NCBI GenBank assembly: GCA_030272155.1 | Contig: CP126205.1 | Span: 4,204,501 to 4,268,500, forward strand | Source of the DNA: Tetradesmus obliquus | Lineage: Eukaryota; Chlorophyta; Chlorophyceae; Sphaeropleales; Scenedesmaceae | Direction: 5' to 3' | Length of the DNA: 64,000 nucleotides | Shown: piece by piece, positions 12,457 to 24,779 of the stretch | Position numbering within the stretch: the stretch's first letter is position 1 | Layout: every line of letters starts with the position of its first letter | The notes under the pieces: generated by a model | What the model was told of the DNA's origin: nothing | Seen by the model: the letters and a program-made list of their open reading frames with translations, nothing else | Database searches by the model: none | Made by a program: the position numbers and the translations under genes

Positions 12457-14179
12457 ATGGGCAAAACGGACCCACCACCTCGTAAGCGGCAAAAAGCGGG
12501 AGAGGACGAGGCGCAGGCGCAGCAGGAGGTGCGCGGTGACCGGCCTGGAGGCAGTGCTGTGCCTGGCTGGCCTGGTCAACGACAGCTCGCTTATAATCGG
12601 TCAAATATTTGAAAAACAAAGGCTAAAATCTAGCATCGAACCATGCGATTTGCAGGACACGGACACGTCTCAGCTGGCCGCAACAGATGAGGCCGCAGCA
12701 GCAGCAGCTTCCACCCCAGCCGGCCGCAAGGCTCCCCGTGGCCCCAGGGCAGCCGCAGAGCAGCCAGCAGCAGCAGGGGACGCCTCAGGGCAGCAGCAGC
12801 CGCAGCAGCGGGGCCGCAAGGGCTCGCGAAGGCAGGGCGGCGGCGGCACAACCAGCGCAGCAGCAGCGGCAGCAGATTTGGCTGGCGATCCTGCAGGCAA
12901 GCCTGGGGCTGCCTTCCAGCCTCGTGACAGGCGCTTTACTGCAGACAGCGACACCATCATGGAGGCCGTGGTCAAGGTGCGGCTGTTTGTGTGTGTTGGT
13001 GTGGGCAATAGCTATATGGTGCAGGGTTGTGCAAGCAGTGAGCACATCACAGCACGGCACAGCATGCAGACGTGTCACAGGGATGTAGCAGCAGACAGCG
13101 ACACCATCATTGAGACTGTGGTCATGGTGTGTTGTTTGTGTTGTTGGTGTTCTGTGCATGTGTGTAGGCAGCAGTCTCGACAGCCCTGCTGCTGCGTGCA
13201 GGGCTTGCAGCAGCGCAGCACAGCACAGCACGCAGCAGTGAGCAGCTCAGTTCAGCACAGCGCAGCACAGCATGCAGCAGTGCCAGCGACCTGCCAGCTC
13301 AGCCTGAGATGGTGTAGTCGAACAGTCAAAAGCAACAGTTGTTATGACCTTTGCAGCAGAGCGAACATATGTAGCTTTGCTTGCACGGTGCGTCCGCAGC
13401 AGGCCGGCAGCAGCCATGCAACCATCAGCACAGCACAGCACAGCAGAGACCAGCACAGCACAGCACAGCGCAGACCAGCACAGCACAGCGCACTCGAGCA
13501 ATGCCGCAGCCTCAGCAGGCTCCAGCAGCAGCGGTCAGTGCCATAAACGCGGCATGGCGCCGCGCACCAGCGCAGGCTTGCAGGAAAGTGACTGTGGGCT
13601 TGCAAATAGCAGCTTGCTGGAAGCTGATCCGGCAGCGGCAGTGGCAGCATGGCCGGGTGACAGCGTATGTTGCGAGCCATCTGCTGATGCTGCTGCTGCT
13701 GCTGCTGCCGCCGCTGCTGCTGCTACTTCTATATATGCAGGTGTTCTGCATCCACACTGAGCCCAACTTCAGCCTGCCGTGGCAGCGCAAGCGGCAGTAC
13801 AGCAGCAACAGCAGCGGCTTCATGATCAGCGGGCGGCGCATCCTCACCAACGCGCACTGCGTGGACCACCACACACAGGTGTGGTTGTGGCAGATATACA
13901 ATAGATAGATTGGACTGTGCATATAGTAGTGTCACAGCACATGTATGTATCGCACTGCAGTGTGGCTGCAGTGACTGCGCTGCAGTGGCAGCTGCACAGC
14001 GTCCTCAGCAACGCGCACTGCGTGGAGCACCACACGCAGGTGCGGTTGTGGCAGCAGTGAAGTCAGGTGGAGGGTGGCCTTTGCAGCATACCCTCTGCAT
14101 CAGCCTCAATTAAGTGATTTGGTTAATCGTTCGCAGCAGGTGACTGGGCCCTATGGCTGTGCCTTCTCTCATACCTTTC

Positions 14180-14229
<50 letters not shown>

Positions 14230-14835
14230 ATCGCTGCCCTGTGCAGGTCAAGGTCAAGCGGCGTGGCAGCGACAAGAAGTTTGTGGCCTCAGTGCTGGCA
14301 GTGGGCACTGAATGCGACATAGGTGCGTGGAGGTGGTGGGAATGCTACGCGTTTCTGGAACCATGGCAGTGGCTGTTTAGCAGACAGTAGCTGGCAACAC
14401 GGCAGTGTGCCAGGCACGCTGTCAGGCGCCTGCAACACACCCGTTGTCATCAGTAGAAACAGTCAACTGATTCTGCTGCCTAGACTGACCACGCTGTGCA
14501 TTGGAAGCTACACCAAACGTCCCCCTGCCCCCTCACACGCACATTCTCTACCTTGCACTCCTGCCCCGTGCTGCAGCCATGCTGACTGTGGACGATGACG
14601 CCTTCTGGGAGGGTGTGGAGCCGGTGGTGTTTGGCAGCCTGCCGCAGCTGCAGGTGCGGGCGGCAGCAGCAGCAGCAGCAGTGTTTTGTAGTGCAGATGC
14701 AGCAGCAGTAGCAGCAGCAGCACAGGTGTGGGAGTGGAGCCACTGGTGTCTAGAAGTGTATCACAGCTGCAGGTGACTGGCAGCAGCAGCAGAGACAGCA
14801 GCAATGTGCAGCAGCAGCAGGTGGACAGTGTGAAA

Positions 14836-14866
<31 letters not shown>

Positions 14867-17800
14867 TTGTGCTGCAGATCTGCAGCAGAACCGGCAGCAT
14901 GCGAGGTGTAGATGGACACAGGTTAACAACAAACGCATGTTTCCAAAATGTTGTTTTGACACTGCAGGACGCGGTGACGGTGGTGGGCTACCCGATCGGC
15001 GGTGACACCATGAGCGTCACCAGAGCATGTCACGAGTGTGTGCTGCCCCCTGCCTTTCTTGCAGGACGCGGTGACGGTGGTGGGCTACCCCATTGGCGGT
15101 GACACCATGAGTGTCACCAGTGGCGTGGTGAGCCGCATCGAGGTCACCAGCTACGTGCACGGCGCGGCAGAGCTGCTGGGCATACAGATTGACGCAGCGG
15201 TGAGCAGTTTTGGGTTGATTTGTGACTAACACCCAGGGTTCTAGGGTTTTCAGTTATCATTACCTAAGTGCAATGGTGAGCCGCATCGAGGTCACCAGCT
15301 ACGTGCACGGCGCGGCGGAGCTGCTGGGCATACAGATCAACGCAGCAGTGAGGTTTGTTTAAGGGTTTTGGGGTTTCTAGGGGCTATGGTCTCAAGGTTC
15401 AGGGCCTGTGCGACTATCTCTATTGTCACAGACCATGGCGCGGCTGCTGGGCATCCAGATCAACGCGGCGGTGAGTGTCGGCAGTGACAGCAATGATATT
15501 CCGCAAAAGCTGTGCGATAGGTCTATGGCTCAATTTGCTGCGCCCTCAACATGGGCAAGCTAGCAGGTAGCGATGCCAGCAGTTGCTCGTTCGTGCAGCT
15601 GACTCTGCGGAACGGCTTCTTGTCTGCAGACAGCCTCTGCCCTGTCCTGCACATTTCTGGTCTTAGACCTTGTGTTCAAACTGTTGTGGCTCATACCATC
15701 CAAGATGGTGCCAGGACCCACATGTAACTATCCTCTCTCTCAAAGTGCGAACCTGTCTTACACTCGAGTGTGGTGTGTGTTTTTCGCAGATCAACAGCGG
15801 CAACAGCGGCGGCCCCGCCTTCAACAGCAGCGGGCGCTGCATCGGCATCGCCTTCCAGAGCTTGAAGCACGAGGACGCGGAGAACATCGGGTACATCATA
15901 CCAGAGCCGGTGATTGCGCACTTTATCAACGACTACGAGCGCAACGGTGAGGGTTTAGGGTCGAAGGGGTTGAAAGGGTTCAGGTTTGGGTTTATATGCT
16001 GTGTTTGGGATCAGGAAAACATTGGCTACATCATCCCAGAGCCAGTGATCGCGCACTTCATCAGCGACTACGAGCGCAACGGTGAGGGTCCAGGGTTTCA
16101 AGGCTTTCGTTTGTGATTGATGCCGTGTTTTAGCTGCGCAGAACATTGGATACATCATCTTGGAGCCAGCCATTGCGCACTTCATCAATGACTACGAGCG
16201 CAACGGTGAGGGTTCAGGGGTTGAATGGGTGAAGAATGGGTTTACATGCTGTGTTTCAGCTGCGGAGAACATCGGCTGCATCATCCCGAAGCCCGTGATT
16301 GCGCACTTCATCAATGGTTATCAGCGCAGCGGTAAGGGTTTGGGTTTGAAAGTTTAGTGTTTGACTGATGCCTTGTGTCACCGTGTGTGTGGGATGCGGA
16401 GAACATCGGCTACATCATCCCGTTCTGTGTTACATCTTGCCGCACACTTCTACACGCGCTTCCCCTGCCTACAGCGCACCCGCCCTGTCTTGGCACCGCC
16501 TGTCTGACGCATGTCTGCTTTTCCGTGTTGCTCTTGCTGCCTCTTTGCTGCCTCATTCTGCCCCGCAGGCTCCTACACGGGCTTCCCCTGCCTACAGCGC
16601 ACCCCGCCTGTCCTGGCACCACCTGTCTCACACATGTCTGTCATTGTGTTCTCTTTTGTGTTGCCTCTTGCCGCCCCGCAGGCTCCTACACGGGCTTCCC
16701 CTGCCTACAGCACACCCCGCCTGTTCCATAGCACTGCCTGTCTCACATGTGTCTGCTTTTCCGTGTTGCTCTTGCTGCCTCTTTGCTGCCTCTTTGCTGC
16801 CCCCAGGCGGCTACACGGGATTCCCCTGCCTGTCGTTGTTCGCTATGGTGCTACACATGGGCCGTGGCTGCTTTCTGATCCTTTTCCCGCTGTGCTGTTC
16901 CACTTCTTGTTGCCGCAGGCGGCTACACTGGCTTCCCCTGCCTGGGCGTGGAGTGGCAGAAGCTGGAGAACCCTGACATGCGCAAGGCGCTGAAAATGAA
17001 GGTGCGCTGCGCGTGAAAATGTTGTCACTTTGCGTGTGTTGGGTGGCAGCGGCAGAAGCTGGAGAACCCCGACATGCGCAAGGCGCTCAAGATGAAGGTG
17101 CGGCACGTGTGCTGGGTGACTATGTGTGTGCTGGGTGGCAGCGGCGGAAGCTGGAGAACCCCGACATGCGCACAGCACTCAAGATGAAGGTGCGGCACAG
17201 GCAGCAGTCCCTGGTTTTGCATGTGCTGGGTGGGTATGTGTTGGGTGGCAGTGCAGAAGCTGGATAACCCTGACATGCGCAAGGCGCTCAAGATGAAGGT
17301 GCGGCACGGGCAGCTCATATGACCATATTGCTGCCATTGGGGTGTGGGCTGGGCAGCAGCAGCTGCAGATGGCTAGCAGCAGGTTGCGCGATGTGTTGCA
17401 GATCTTGATCTCTTGGCCATGTTTTACAGGGGATTGGGATGTGTTTCTTTCTGAACCCCAGTAGCAGGGCTGCGGGTGAGGTAGTGGTTTGACTGCTGGC
17501 AAGCCAGCCACGCCTCACCCGAAGCATTGCTGCTGCAGATGTACTGCTTGTTTGCTGTTTCAAGCATGCATGCGGATGCTGCTAGCGGCTAGCAATCAGC
17601 ATCACGTGTTCTTACAGTGCGCAGCAAACATTGCACTCATCCCTTGCACCACTGTGTTTCCCTTGCTGAAAATGGCGGCCTCGTCAACAGATCACATGGT
17701 AGCATGATGGTAGCATCGTCATCCTGCTCTCACACCAGTCGTATGCTTTGCAGCCGCACCACAAGCGCGTGCTGGTGCGCCAGTGAAGCCCGCCGCCCCC

Positions 17801-18734
17801 GCCCATCTGGGGGACAGTGAACTGATTGTGGATCTGCTGCTGCTGCTGCTGTTACTGTATCCTGCAGCCGCACCACAAGGGCGTGCTGGTGCGCCGCGTG
17901 GAGCCCACGGCCCCCGCCCACGCAGCCGTTGCCGCGTACGACATCCTGCTGTCGTTTGACGGCGTGGACATCAGCAATGACGGCACAGTGCCGTTCCGCA
18001 GCGGCGAGCGCATCAGCTTCAGCTACCTGGTGTCACAGGTGCGTCATTGTTGACTAAATAACATGTTATGATCAGGCATGTGTTGTCGTTTGACGGCGTG
18101 AACATCAGCAATGACGGCACGGTGCCGTTCCGCAGCGGCGAGCGCATCAGCTTCAGCTACCTGGTGTCACAGGTGTGTTATTATCAATTTAACAACATGT
18201 TATGATCAGGCTTGTGTTGTCGTTTGACGGCGTGGACATATCAAATGACGGCACGGTGCCTTTTAGGAGCGGCGAGCGCATCAGCTTCAGCTACCTGGTG
18301 TCTTAGGTGTCTTATCATCAATTACATAACATGTTATGATCAGGCATGTGTTGTTGTTTGGCGGTGTGGAAGTAAGCAACGATAGACGGTGCCGTTTAGG
18401 AGCGGCGAGCGCATCAGCTGCAGCTGCAGGCACCTGGCGTCACAGGTGCGTCATTGTTGTGGTTTTGTTGAGATTGTAGCGCGTCAGATGCAGAACCGCA
18501 TGTTTTGGCTCAATCCCTATGTCAACCATGCAATATTGGAAGGTATGAGTGCTTCACACATCTTGATTGGTGGTGCTGGCTCTGCTGTTGAAATGGTAGC
18601 TGTGATGCTGCTGCTGCTGCCGCAGATGTACACCAATGAGGAGGCTGTGCCGCGCCTGGTGTACCTCCTAGCATGGCTGCCCATCGCGTTCACTCACACT
18701 GTTACACGGTCACTCACATTGTTGAGCGCTTGCG

Positions 18735-18818
<84 letters not shown>

Positions 18819-21800
18819 AGAAGTACACCAACGAGGAGGCTGTGCTGCGGCTGCTGAAGGACGGCAAGGAGGTGACCGCCAGCGTCAGCCTGGCAGCACC
18901 AGTCAAGCTCATCCCCTTCCACATCAAGGGCGCGCCACCCAGGTACGGGTTTCATTAAGGGGTTTCGCAACTCCATGCCAGGCACAGGCCTGGCATGTGT
19001 GGCTGGTTTGTGGTGGCGAATGCATTGTGTGAGCCTGGCTGCACCACAACAAGGGTGCACCACCCAGGTGGGGAAGGCATTTAGTTCACGTCCACTCACT
19101 GTGAGGACAGCATGCTTCTGGCATGCGGTGTGTATCGTGTTGTGCGACCTGGTGAAGCTGACAGTTTTTTGACAGTTTGTGTACATATCTTACAGTGTGG
19201 TGGGTCTGTGGTAGGTCGTTTTGTGGGTAAATGCCAGCGTCAGCATGGCAGCACCATTGAAGCTCATCCCCTTCCACATCAAGGGCGCACCACCAAGGTG
19301 GGCATGTGTGCTGTTTGTTTGTGTGTTTGAAAGCTGTCTGGAAAGCGGTGCGTTCCGTGTTAAGTGATGAATGTGGTATTGCACGGAAGCTAGCAGCACC
19401 ATTTTTGAACTCTGCCCTTCCATTGATGGCTCTGCGCTGCTCAAATGGGGCAGTTGGAGTTTGAAGCATGCTTGTGTTGTGGTGACCGCAGCGTCAGCCT
19501 TGCTGCACCAGCCAAACTGATCCCCTTTCACATCAAGGGCGCGCTACTCAGGTATGGGTTTTGCAAACTCCACGCCAGACACAGGCCTGCCATGTGTGGC
19601 TGGTTTGTGGTGGCGAATGCATTGTGTGAGCCTGGCTGCACCACAACAAGGGTGCAGCACCCAGGTGGGAAAGGCGTTTAGTTCACGTCCACTCACTCTG
19701 AGGATAGCATGCTTCTGGCATGTGGTGTGTATCGTGTTGTGCGACCTGGTGAAGCTGACAGTTTTTGAACTTTGTGTACATATCTTGCAGTGTGGTGGGT
19801 CTGTGGTAGGTCGTTTTGTGGGTACATGCCAGCGTCAGCATGGCTGCGCCGGTCAAGCTCATCCCCTTCCACATCAAGGGCGCACCACCAAGGTGGGCAC
19901 ATCTGTATGACATCAGCAACTATTAGTACAAGAAGAGTGCCTGACGTGTGTGTTGTGTGTTTTGTTGTTGTGATGGTGTGATCTGGCCAAGCTGGCTTTT
20001 TGGTGACACCTTATGCTTTTTCGTTGTCACGGGTGTTGTGCTTGCGGGTGGACTGCTGCAGCTGGCAGCACCAGTCACACCCAACCCTTTCCACATCAAG
20101 GGTGCGCCACCCATGTGTTGGTTTTCCTTGCCACCTTCATTCATTATTTCATTCTGAACAATGTCTCCAAGTCACTGACACTGCTGCTGCTGCTGCTTCG
20201 GCGTTCACTCTGCTGCAGCTACTTCATTGTGGCGGGGCTGGTGTTCACTCCAGCCACCGTGCCCTACATGCGCAGCGAGTACGGCAAGGAGTACGACTTC
20301 GACGCGCCGGTGAGGATGGTTTTAGGGTTTAGGGGTTGACATGCTCATGTTCTCTTTGTTTCAAGGATCTCATGTGTGTACATGTTGCTCAATGCTCACA
20401 TGGTCACATGCAGAGAAGCTGGTGCTTCTCACTCTTTCCCCCCTGCTGCTAAGACTGCTGCTGCTGCTGCTGCTTTTTCCCATCAGGTGAAGCTGTTGCA
20501 CAAGTTGATGCACCACATGGCTCAAGCCAGCTGTCAGCTGCTAACACCGTTGCTGCCGCCTATGCTGCCACTGCTGTTTCCCCTTTCCACCCTGCTGCTG
20601 CTGCTGCAGGTGAAGCTGCTGGACAAGTTGATGCACCACATGGCTGAGCAGCCGCGGCAGCAGGTGGTGCTGCTGAGCCAGGTGCTGGCGGCTGAGGTCA
20701 ACATAGGCTACGAGGAGATGCTCAACACACAGGTGGGTGGGGTTTAGGAGCGTCATGTCTTGGGGTTTAGGTCCCAGTGTCTTGGGGCAACAAGCCAGGG
20801 CCAAGGTGCTGCTGAGCCAGGTGCTGGCGGCTGGGGTAAACCGTGGAGATGCTCAACACGCAGGTAGGGTTCAGGAGCGTTGTGGATTGGGTCTTAGGTC
20901 GTATGCTGTGGTTTGGGGTTTTGTGCGCATTTGCTGCTTGCCATGTGCCAACCAGAGGAGCCAACACACGCAACAAGACAAGGGCGTTGCTTCATTATGG
21001 CAGTAGTGGTCGCATTCAGCATCACTCGCAGCATATGTAGCTGACACCCTGGCTCACATCATGCGTGACTGTGCTGCAAGCCCATGCCTTGCCCAAAATG
21101 CCGACAAACCAACTTCATAGCACACAGCTGCCCACTCCTGCTGCTGCTGCTGCTGCTGCTGCTTCAGGTGGTGGCGCTGAATGGCGTCAAGGTGGTGGAC
21201 ATGCGCCACCTGGTGTCATTGAATGGCCACCTCAAACTGCTGCTGCTGCTGCTGCTGCTGCTGCTATTGCTGCTGCTGCTGACGTTGCTGCTGCTGCTGT
21301 AGGTGGTGGCGCTGAATGGCGTCAAGGTGGTAGACATGCGCCACCTGGTGTCACTTGTTGACGGCTGCAGCGATGAGTACCTGCACTTTGACCTGGACTA
21401 CAACCAGAAGGTGTGCTGCGGTTCAGGTTCTGTACAGCTAGGTTGTAGAATTGATGTGGTTTTGAGTCTGTGGACATGCGCCACCTGGTGTCGCTTGTTG
21501 ACGGCTGCAGCGAAGAGTACCTGCACTTCGACCTGGACTACAACCAGAAGGTGCGCAAAAGGGTCAGGTGTCAGGGTTTTTGTTCGGGGGGGTTGGGTTG
21601 ACATGCAGCACCTGGTCTTTATATGTTGACGGCTGCAGCGAGGAGAACTTGCACTTCGACCTGGACCACAACCAGAAGGTGACCAGGGTTCAAAAAATTT
21701 ACAGCTAGGTTTTAGGATTGATGTGGTGAGGGGTCTGGGATGTAGCGCCACCTGGTGTCACTCGTGGACGGCAGCAGCGAGGAATGCTTGCATTACGACT

Positions 21801-22051
21801 TGGACTACAACCAGAACGTGACCAGGGCTCAGGTTTTTTACAGCTAGGTTTTATTGTTGATGTGGCTTTGGGTCTGGGCTGTTAGCGCCACCTGGTGTTG
21901 CTGGTGGACGGCTGCAGCGAGGAAACCTGCACTGACCTGGAGGACAATCAGCAGGTGCGTCGGGTTTGATTGGTCCAGAGATGGAAACTGCACTGGGGTT
22001 TAGCCTCATTGTGGTCTGCCTGACATCCAGCAATGTGTTATGCACGTGCTA

Positions 22052-22086
<35 letters not shown>

Positions 22087-22158
22087 AGGTGGTGCTGGCC
22101 ACAGCACACGCCAAGGCAGCCACGCAGGAGATCCTGGCCATGCACTGCTGCCAACAAC

Positions 22159-22199
<41 letters not shown>

Positions 22200-22429
22200 A
22201 GGTGGTGCTGGCCACAGCACACGCCAAGGCAGCCACGCAGGAGATCCTGGCCATGCACTGCATCAGCAGCGACAGGAGCCCAGACCTGCCAGGGGGAGCA
22301 GCAGCAGCAGCAGCCAATGGGGCGCCAGGCAGTAGTGCAGCAGCAGCAGCAAACGGCGCAGATGCAGCAGCAGCAGCGGGCAAAGGCAAAGAGAAGGCAG
22401 GCAGCGGCAAGTCATCGCGCAGGCGGTGA
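12457..22429 (+). CDS. DEG9: DEG9-type nuclear serine protease (HtrA/DegP family), 14 exons
   Basis: Exons 12457-12528, 12656-12976, 13741-13878, 14247-14322, 14577-14653, 15065-15199, 15790-15946, 16919-17001, 17868-18038, 18821-18942, 20219-20309, 20610-20732, 21303-21410 and 22202-22429 join in frame with GT-AG borders to give 633 residues (Arabidopsis DEG9 is close to 590). The N-terminus has a basic PPPRKRQK signal that fits nuclear targeting and no transit peptide. The trypsin-like domain has a full triad: His about 170 in LTNAHC, Asp about 201 in TECDIA, Ser about 279 in [11 protein letters not shown]. Two PDZ-type regions follow ([40 protein letters not shown]), then an Ala-rich basic tail. 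It is ATP-independent in this family and degrades or chaperones nuclear proteins. Introns 2, 3 and 5-13 carry exon-edge copies; introns 1 and 4 do not. Confidence 0.94.
13085..14052 (+). repeat. Exon-edge copies in DEG9 introns 2 and 3
   Basis: At 13085-13126 the end of exon 2 ([12 protein letters not shown]) is repeated as [12 protein letters not shown] with a GTGTGT donor-like sequence. At about 13996-14052 the end of exon 3 ([11 protein letters not shown] plus GT) is repeated, including the catalytic-His motif. Neither copy is needed for the open reading frame. Confidence 0.8.
13204..13500. repeat. CAGCA pentanucleotide tracts in DEG9 intron 2
   Basis: Two clusters of imperfect CAGCA repeats, about 13204-13275 and 13425-13497, lie in intron 2. 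They leave long open frames in several phases that have no protein-like content. Confidence 0.7.
14723..15478 (+). repeat. Exon-edge copies around DEG9 exon 6
   Basis: The end of exon 5 recurs at about 14723-14780. The start of exon 6 ([18 protein letters not shown]) recurs at 14962-15024 with its CAG acceptor. The end of exon 6 ([17 protein letters not shown], then GT) recurs at 15274-15352 and, shorter, at 15434-15475. Donor copies follow the exon and acceptor copies precede it. Confidence 0.85.
15664..15742. repeat. Dispersed repeat, copy A (inside DEG9 intron 6)
   Basis: About 79 bp starting at AGACCTTGTGTTCAAAC and holding CAAGATGGTGCCAGGACCCA. It matches 32348-32424 at close to 90% by eye, in the same orientation. 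The family is unknown; it is short and has no coding content. Confidence 0.65.
16011..16835 (+). repeat. Copies of the exon 7 end and exon 8 start in DEG9 intron 7
   Basis: The end of exon 7 ([23 protein letters not shown] plus GTGAGG) recurs at about 16015-16085, 16138-16212 and 16259-16335, with a shorter copy at 16396-16430. The start of exon 8 (SYTGFPCL) recurs with CCGCAG-type acceptors near 16440-16480, 16563-16612, 16675-16730 and 16802-16835. This is the most symmetric example: four donor copies, then four acceptor copies, in one intron. Confidence 0.88.
17047..17785 (+). repeat. Exon-edge copies in DEG9 intron 8
   Basis: The end of exon 8 ([15 protein letters not shown] plus GTGCGG) recurs at about 17047-17105, 17134-17195 and 17245-17305. 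The start of exon 9 ([10 protein letters not shown], here followed by a stop) recurs at 17755-17785 with its GCAG acceptor. Confidence 0.85.
18079..18662 (+). repeat. Exon-edge copies in DEG9 intron 9
   Basis: The second half of exon 9 ([19 protein letters not shown] to YLVS plus donor) recurs at about 18079-18181, 18205-18308 and, more decayed, 18350-18452. Each copy carries the same intron start. The first codons of exon 10 (MYTNEEAV) recur at 18623-18662 after a CCGCAG acceptor. Confidence 0.85.
18737..18817 (+). repeat. (CTG)27 array directly before an acceptor
   Basis: An uninterrupted run of 27 CTG triplets (81 bp) is followed at once by CAG and exon 10 of DEG9 at 18821. It takes the place of the usual pyrimidine tract. 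Confidence 0.95.
18962..20115 (+). repeat. Long tandem duplication with six copies of the exon 10 end in DEG9 intron 10
   Basis: About 340 bp at 18962-19300 recurs at 19556-19895 at over 90% identity by eye. Within and between these, the end of exon 10 ([18 protein letters not shown] plus GT) appears at about 19229-19300, 19487-19553, 19829-19895 and 20060-20115, with shorter pieces at 19040-19072 and 19640-19670. The unit period is near 595 bp. Confidence 0.85.
20487..21225 (+). repeat. Exon-edge copies around DEG9 exons 12 and 13
   Basis: The start of exon 12 ([12 protein letters not shown]) recurs at 20487-20527, the end of exon 12 (VLLSQVLAA to NTQ plus GTAGGG) at about 20803-20870, and the start of exon 13 ([18 protein letters not shown]) at 21169-21222, each with its splice site. 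Confidence 0.85.
21470..22150 (+). repeat. Four copies of the exon 13 end and one of the exon 14 start
   Basis: The exon 13 end ([19 protein letters not shown], through NQK plus GT) recurs at about 21473-21550, 21605-21680, 21745-21818 and 21885-21957 with increasing decay. The exon 14 start ([20 protein letters not shown]) recurs at 22089-22150 after its own CTG tract and CAG. Confidence 0.85.
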
Positions 22430-24116
22430 CAGCAGCAGCGGGACAGCTGGCTTGCGATCATGTCATAGACCACGTAGATAGCTATGCATGCATGCGCAGC
22501 AGCTACGCTTGTGGAGGCGAGCGCTCCTGCAGAAGCTGCAGCAGCAGCAGCAGCCTGCAGTGACAGCCTTTGTGAAGCAAGATCGTGCAGGATCTGCTAC
22601 CAGTTTGAATCTGCTGTTTGTTGGCAGTGTGGTGCGGTCGTTTCTTGGCTGTGCATGCATCTGGGCGGCTTGGCACAGCAGGGCGTGCAATTTGGCCTGC
22701 CCTCTGTAGCCCATGTGCTGTGTGATAACGCATTCCTTGCCTTCATGGCAGCAGAAAGTGACTCTGCCTCTGCACCAAAGGCGCAGCGAGAGCATTTCTC
22801 TGTGTTCAAGTCGCGCTGGTTCAGATGCGAGGTATTTGATTGCTGCTGTCTGCTTTATGAAGTATCAGCAGCCTGTACCTCCTGCAACTCTCTCTCGGTA
22901 CAGTCTTAGCAGCCTCCGCAGCAATGACAGTGTCTAAGTTGGTGGCTAGCGGCTGCGGCGGCACATCGCATATGTGTACATACTGCTTTGTTGATGGTGT
23001 ATGTAAAACACGTGTTACGGTCACCGTGACACAAATGCGTACGGTAAAGCCTCAGTCAGGGGCGCTCAGGGTGCGTGCGCTGGGTGTAGGATATATTATT
23101 CAGCCTGGGGTACGCTGCATGCCAGCAGCGCAGCTGCAACCTGCATGGCGCAGCAGGCGCCAGGCTGCACAGAAGGTGACCACACACCAGCAACTGCTGC
23201 CTGCAGGGCCCGCAGCTGGAACAACATCATCACCCTGTCCCCCATCAAGCCACAGCCATCTCAAGCTGTAACAGTGTTGCAAGTAGGCCCAAAGCCATTG
23301 ACAGAAGTCGCAGTGACTCATCTGGCAGATGTGGCCCTGCCACCAGCATATACACCCACATGCCGTACGAAATCGTTTCAACCCATCCTTTTGCATGCGC
23401 ACCTGCTCACAACACATCCAGTCGAGCATCACGCCGCACACGCCTGTCGTCGTGGCAACAGCAACAACGGTGCAAACGGCGTTCATCAGTTGCACACAAG
23501 AGCGCACCACTGAGGCAATGCACATCTGCCTGTCACCTGAATAAGCGTGCAGTGCACTGGCACATCAGCTCCACACATGCTGCACAACATCACATACATA
23601 TCGCACATACAGCCAATATATAGACACATACCGTACATTTGGTACACACACGGTATATAATTGCACACAAACGCTACGTACAGTACAGACAGCCGGTAGT
23701 CATATAATATCACTCTGTGACCCAGCCACCCATGAAATGAGCTCACCAGCAGCAAATATACTGCTGACCCAGCAAGAAACTATCATACAGTAGTAAACAC
23801 GCAATAAGACAGGCCCCCATCTTTGACGGGTGCCTTGCTCGTCAGAATTGGGTTGAGTTTCGTCATCCAACCACACCCATGCAAGCCGCTATGGGCAACA
23901 GTGCGCAAATTAGGCACCGGCATGCGTTGCGTATCAGTGCGCGTGGCTCACCGCGCCGCTGTACATAATGAAACATAATACGATTGCAGAAACTCAACAG
24001 CCACACCTCAGTACACCTCAAGCTGTGGCCCATGGCTAGTACAGCAGCAGCAATTGCTGCCTGCAAGCAGTGCTGTGGGCCACCCGCCCAGCCGCAACCA
24101 TCCACAGCAGCAGCCT

Positions 24117-24170
24117 GTCAGGGTTTAGGGTTGAGCCTAGAGCCTAAACCCTAAGCCTAAACCCTATATT
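24117..24170. repeat. Interstitial telomere-like motif
   Basis: GGGTTTAGGG followed by inverted CCTAAACCCTAAGCCTAAACCC, i.e. TTTAGGG-type units in both orientations, head to head. It is too short to be a chromosome end. Confidence 0.6.
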
Positions 24171-24779
24171 TGTAGTACGCTGTAATCGACCCGACGGCTG
24201 TGGGCGGCACAATCAGTCACCTCCTCATCACCAGCCGCACTCTCCAACCATCTCCGTTAGAGAGACCCCGCAGATATGCCGTACGCGGGAAGTCCAAGCA
24301 CAAGCAAATTAAACGGCGGTTTGTTGAGTTCAGCTGGCGAAAGCGTCGCACACCAGTCTGGGGTTCTGCCAGTCTCCCTTCTGCCTGCTTCTGGAGCAGG
24401 CAGCTTGCACAGTAGCCGCCTGAGTAAAAGCAAGACCACTCAGCTGCGCAAATGCAGTGCCAGGAGCAGAGTGCTACCTTGACCTCTCAGCACTCTCAGC
24501 ACCAGTATGACTAAACCCTCCCTCCAACTCACATGACCGATTGCGGCCAGCCAAGCCAGCCTATCATACGTACAAATACTCAAAAGCAGCCGCAACACAG
24601 CGGCACACTCTTACACACCACAGGACGTGCATGGTATGAATGCATGTACATACAGCCTTGCGCGTCACCCATACAAATACTCAAAAGCAGCCGCGCGCAG
24701 CGGCACCCGCTGCCACGAAACCCGCCATGACACAGTGGCATGCCACGAAATCACCTGTCACATCAGTGTCGCTGCCGGT

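Noticed and set aside
12536-13546. A single 336-codon reading frame
   Set aside because: It contains the true DEG9 exon 2 but otherwise reads through intron sequence, including the CAGCA tracts.
15274-15478. DEG9 as a pseudogene broken by duplications and stops
   Set aside because: All stops lie in intronic copies. The 14 exons join to a full protein with an intact catalytic triad.
24117-24170. A chromosome end
   Set aside because: Only a few TTTAGGG units in mixed orientation, flanked on both sides by ordinary sequence.
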